This document shows, piece by piece, positions 6,234-8,312 of a stretch of 8,312 bases of DNA. The stretch is from Candidatus Gastranaerophilales bacterium. Its GTDB lineage: Bacteria > Cyanobacteriota > Vampirovibrionia > Gastranaerophilales > Gastranaerophilaceae. Where the stretch lies: assembly GCA_900548405.1 (NCBI GenBank), contig UNSJ01000060.1, positions 1-8,312 on the forward strand. The letters run 5' to 3'. The notes under the pieces are model-generated. The model worked only from the letters and a program-made list of their open reading frames with translations. It was not told the DNA's origin and ran no database searches. Numbering within the stretch: position 1 is the stretch's first letter; each line of letters opens with the position of its first letter. The translations under genes and the position numbers were made by a program.

Positions 6234-7034
6234 TTATTCCACCCATCCCGATAAACATGCGTTTTTATAATTAACAGGAACAGGTGTAATAACTTCGTGC
6301 GCTGCTTTGATTAAATCCAAAGAATTTGACAATCTGTTTGTAAAGTGTATTGTATCTGCTGCAACTATTGTTTTTCCTCCTTCAACATTCGGCACTTGCG
6401 AAGTAGCAAGTAATTGTTTCAAACGTTGAATTTCCATTTCCGTATTTTCATTATCTTTTGCAACACTGTTTACAGTTCCGTCAACATTATACATTTTTTC
6501 AAGACAAATTTCCTGTGCAACAGGAATATTTAAATATTCACCCACTTTAGAGGTAACTTCTCCTGACGCACCGTAATAAACAAGCCATTTTGAACATTTT
6601 TGCACAGCTTTTGCAACAGAACAGGCAAAGTTAAAATCAGAAGCACATCTTTTGTACATTGCTCCATGCGGTCTTACATGTTCTATTTCCATATTAAATG
6701 TTTTAGCAAACGACATCAACGCTCCAACCTGATAAACCACAACAGCTTCTATCTCGTCTTCTGTCAAATCGATATCTCTGTAACCGAATCCTTGAATATC
6801 GTCAAATCCGATATGTGCTCCGACTACAACATTTTTTTCTTTGGACTTCAACAAAGCATTTCGGATAGCTAAAGGATCTCCAGCATGAAATCCGCAGGCA
6901 ATATTAACTGAGCTTGCATAATCCAACAGGTCGAATTCTGCATTATTTTTATAAATACCGAAACTTTGAGCTAAATCTATATTAAAATCTATATTTTTGA
7001 TTGATTTTTTTTCTAAAATATCTTGCATAATCAT
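6234..7034 (-). CDS. Divergent LamB/YcsF family (5-oxoprolinase subunit A-like) protein
   Basis: Homologue of PxpA, which with PxpB and PxpC opens 5-oxoproline to glutamate using ATP. Of 266 residues, NIACGFHAGDP (44-54), VGAHIGFDDIQGFG (71-84), YQVGAL (101-106) and VRPHGAMY (120-127) place it in the family. It differs from canonical PxpA: the N-terminal D-x-N-x-D-x-GE motif reads DFNIDLAQ (16-23), so Gly-Glu is Ala-Gln; R121 replaces the usual Lys of KPHG; and the late HGD motif is not evident, with IHFTN in its place. There are no pxpB or pxpC neighbours. It may therefore be a paralogue with another role, so no symbol is given. Start: ATG at 7034 or 7028, both with weak ribosome sites; 7034 is used. 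It leads the operon, 3 bases before yvcK. Confidence 0.85.
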   Translation of the reverse strand: MIMQDILEKKSIKNIDFNIDLAQSFGIYKNNAEFDLLDYASSVNIACGFHAGDPLAIRNALLKSKEKNVVVGAHIGFDDIQGFGYRDIDLTEDEIEAVVVYQVGALMSFAKTFNMEIEHVRPHGAMYKRCASDFNFACSVAKAVQKCSKWLVYYGASGEVTSKVGEYLNIPVAQEICLEKMYNVDGTVNSVAKDNENTEMEIQRLKQLLATSQVPNVEGGKTIVAADTIHFTNRLSNSLDLIKAAHEVITPVPVNYKNACLSGWVE

Positions 7035-7067
7035 CTTTCTTGCTAAAAACTAACTTGTAATGAGATA

Positions 7068-7098
7068 ATTATACTCGATAAATAATTAAATACCACAA
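7068..7098 (-). promoter_or_regulatory. Candidate promoter of the pxpA-like/yvcK/pan operon
   Basis: A perfect TATAAT (7073..7068) lies 34 bases upstream of the gene start. The nearest -35 candidate is TTGTGG (7098..7093) with a long 19-base spacer and only TTG conserved. No terminator is seen between the preceding gene (stop at 7122) and this site, so some read-through is possible. Confidence 0.45.
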
Positions 7099-7121
7099 TC
7101 TTTACATAATATTAATAGAGA

Positions 7122-7754
7122 TCAGTAGTTTGAAAACACATCTGAAACTTCAAGAAACATACATTGTTTCGTAAAATATGCAAGCTCTGCAATATCTTCT
7201 TTGCTGTAATTTTTTAAATTAAATACAGATGAGAAAACACAGCTTCCCTTAACACGATTTTTTGAGAAGAAAACATATAAATAGCCGTTAGTTAAAACAA
7301 CATATTCACCTTTAAAATACAAAGGGTTCATCAGCTCATCCAAATCACAATTCGGGTTATTTTTACAATTAAAGGTTTTATTATTTAAATTTATATCATC
7401 TTCACTAAAGTCAGCATATTTTATATAAAGTGATTTTTTTCTTAGTCTGCTTTTATCCCATTTTTTAGTAACAAAATCAGGAGCAAAAGTTGCGTTTTTA
7501 TTAACCCTTGCAAACTCCCTCATATCAAAAGTATTGTACCCCATTACCATAAAGAAAGGTATTACAAGTTTTTCAATCTTTTCATTTTTATTAAGTTCGT
7601 TATATCTTTTTAAAACAGGGCCGTTTTTAATTACGGCAAGATTTCTTGCAAGCACGCGTTTATTCAGCTTGTATATCAATTTTTTACAAAAATAATAAAC
7701 AATTGATGAAAACAACAATACAAAAATAAATAATAAAAGAGCTGCAGAAACCAT
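7122..7754 (-). CDS. Membrane-anchored protein with a degenerate HsdR N-terminal-like nuclease domain
   Basis: A 210-residue protein with one N-terminal hydrophobic segment (about 4-22), a basic stretch (24-38), then a soluble domain. The domain resembles the N-terminal restriction-endonuclease fold of type I restriction subunit HsdR: NEKIEKLVIPFFMVMGYN (57-74) matches the E...I.P.L..LGY helix, APDFV (91-95) the first catalytic aspartate strand, and VVLTNGYLYVFFS (152-164) the conserved TNG hairpin. The position of the catalytic E-x-K reads YIKYA (110-114), so the second acidic residue and lysine are missing and cleavage is unlikely. This is inference from motif order. It sits alone between the rpsT terminator and the pan operon, with no methylase or helicase genes. 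No Shine-Dalgarno precedes the ATG; a promoter ends 6 bases before it. Confidence 0.8.
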   Translation of the reverse strand: MVSAALLLFIFVLLFSSIVYYFCKKLIYKLNKRVLARNLAVIKNGPVLKRYNELNKNEKIEKLVIPFFMVMGYNTFDMREFARVNKNATFAPDFVTKKWDKSRLRKKSLYIKYADFSEDDINLNNKTFNCKNNPNCDLDELMNPLYFKGEYVVLTNGYLYVFFSKNRVKGSCVFSSVFNLKNYSKEDIAELAYFTKQCMFLEVSDVFSNY

Positions 7755-7760
7755 ATATAT

Positions 7761-7789
7761 ATTTTAACGCTTTTTTATAATTCTTGCAA
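7761..7789 (-). promoter_or_regulatory. Promoter predicted to give a leaderless transcript
   Basis: TTGCAA (7789..7784, 4 of 6) and TAAAAT (7766..7761, 5 of 6) are separated by 17 bases. The first base of the ATG at 7754 is 7 bases past the -10 box, exactly where transcription would be expected to begin, which fits the absence of a Shine-Dalgarno in this gene. Confidence 0.55.
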
Positions 7790-7826
7790 GTATTTCCAAC
7801 AATCTTTGCGACATGTTAACTAAAAT

Positions 7827-7858
7827 AAAAAAAACACCCTCCTGAGAAGGTGTTTTTT
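7827..7858 (-). terminator. Intrinsic terminator after rpsT (bidirectional)
   Basis: ACACCTTC and its partner GAGGGTGT (7853..7834 on the minus strand, one G-U pair) form a stem with a loop of about four bases, followed by eight T on the minus strand (7834..7827). A T run on the other side (7853-7858) makes it potentially active in both directions. It lies about 15 bases past the rpsT stop. Confidence 0.9.
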
Positions 7859-7873
7859 ATTTTTTGACTTAAA

Positions 7874-8143
7874 CTATTTAGCTTGTAATTTATTAACAGC
7901 TTTAGTTAATCTTGATTTCTTTCTTGCAGCAGTATTTTTGTGCAAAATACCTTTTGAAACAGCTTTGTCACATAACTGGTATGCTTTTGACATTGCTGCA
8001 TTCAAAGCTTCTTTATCTTCAGCCTTAGCAAGTTCGATTACTTTCTTAACAGCAGATTTAATAGAAGTTTTGAAAGCTACATTTCTGATTCTGTTTTTTT
8101 CAGCTGTTAATACTCTTTTTTTAGCAGATTTAATGTTTGCCAT
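7874..8143 (-). CDS. rpsT: Small ribosomal subunit protein bS20
   Basis: Primary 16S rRNA-binding protein of the 30S subunit, a three-helix bundle at the base of the body. At 89 residues it has the normal length. The N-terminus MANIKSAKKRVLTAEKNR and the C-terminal KGILHKNTAARKKSRL (64-79) are diagnostic, and Lys/Arg/Ala richness is typical. The start at 8143 has AGAAAGG (8160..8154) 10 bases upstream. It is a single-gene unit between its own leader and a terminator; the cyanobacterial-type neighbours tatD or rpoB do not follow it here. Confidence 0.97.
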   Translation of the reverse strand: MANIKSAKKRVLTAEKNRIRNVAFKTSIKSAVKKVIELAKAEDKEALNAAMSKAYQLCDKAVSKGILHKNTAARKKSRLTKAVNKLQAK

Positions 8144-8170
8144 TTTATTTTTGCCTTTCTTTACTCTTAC

Positions 8171-8206
8171 GTCCGATTAATGACTTCGGACACATTTGAG
8201 GATGTG
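8171..8206 (-). promoter_or_regulatory. Two adjacent hairpins in the rpsT leader
   Basis: On the transcript, CACAT (8206..8202) pairs with ATGTG (8195..8191), loop of 6. This is followed immediately by GTCCGA (8191..8186) with TCGGAC (8176..8171), loop of 9; the two stems share base 8191, so they either stack or compete. They end 10 bases before the Shine-Dalgarno. bS20 represses its own synthesis in some bacteria, so an autoregulatory role is possible but not shown. Confidence 0.4.
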
Positions 8207-8219
8207 AGCATTTTTAATT

Positions 8220-8245
8220 TTTATACAAAAAACTTTAAATTGCAA
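8220..8245 (-). promoter_or_regulatory. Weak promoter candidates for rpsT
   Basis: TATAAA (8225..8220) with TTGCAA (8245..8240) upstream, but the 14-base spacer is short. An alternative is a perfect TATAAT at 8303..8298, whose -35 would fall beyond the window edge. Nothing else is recognisable in the 169 bases upstream of rpsT apart from the leader hairpins. Confidence 0.3.
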
Positions 8246-8312
8246 GCTATATGTAAAGCAAGGTTAATTACTTATAAAAAATAAATGCATTATATATATT
8301 ATAAGAATTCAA

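Noticed and set aside
2391..7034. Treating the central genes as a novel defence or mobile island.
   Set aside because: No transposase, integrase, repeats or composition shift; the core genes are ordinary metabolic ones with uniform codon use and operon-like spacing.

Overview
The window is AT-rich (intergenic stretches sampled are about 23-26% G+C) and every supported gene lies on the minus strand, so transcription runs from high to low coordinates. The best lineage guess is a low-GC, possibly gut-associated relative of Cyanobacteria (Melainabacteria/Gastranaerophilales type). The main clue is that the YvcK protein carries an N-terminal extension with two membrane segments, an arrangement I associate with Cyanobacteria and their non-photosynthetic relatives. 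The ribosomal protein sequences do not contradict this, but a low-GC Firmicute or another phylum is not excluded.

Right edge (8312 to 7761): rpsT (ribosomal protein bS20) with its leader, two adjacent leader hairpins and weak promoter candidates, followed by a bidirectional intrinsic terminator. Next (7789 to 7122) is a single-pass membrane protein whose soluble part resembles the HsdR N-terminal nuclease fold but lacks the catalytic E-x-K. Its promoter is placed so that the mRNA may be leaderless.

Centre (7098 to 1467): a tight run of six genes that probably forms one operon behind a perfect TATAAT box. The order is a divergent LamB/YcsF (PxpA-like) protein, membrane-anchored YvcK, PanB, a membrane TPR protein, PanC, and a membrane protein whose soluble domain resembles a degenerate class III nucleotide cyclase. 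Junctions are 3 bp, a TAATG overlap, 17, 41 and 6 bp. PanB makes ketopantoate and PanC joins pantoate to beta-alanine, so the operon supplies two steps of pantothenate (coenzyme A) synthesis; panE/ilvC and panD functions must lie elsewhere.

Left (1458 to 173): a promoter, a ribosomal protein L10 leader and then rplJ-rplL, closed by a strong bidirectional terminator. The leader has a recognisable kink-turn (1411-1420 with 1267-1273), a candidate attenuator hairpin (1176-1234) and a mutually exclusive candidate antiterminator. An unusual 64% G+C block sits inside it. The usual upstream partners rplK-rplA are absent. A further minus-strand gene begins at position 40 and runs off the edge.

The observations most worth following are the enlarged, GC-rich L10 leader with its switch-like alternative pairings, the inactive-looking HsdR_N membrane protein, the cyclase-like membrane protein, and the PxpA-like protein that has lost family motif residues.
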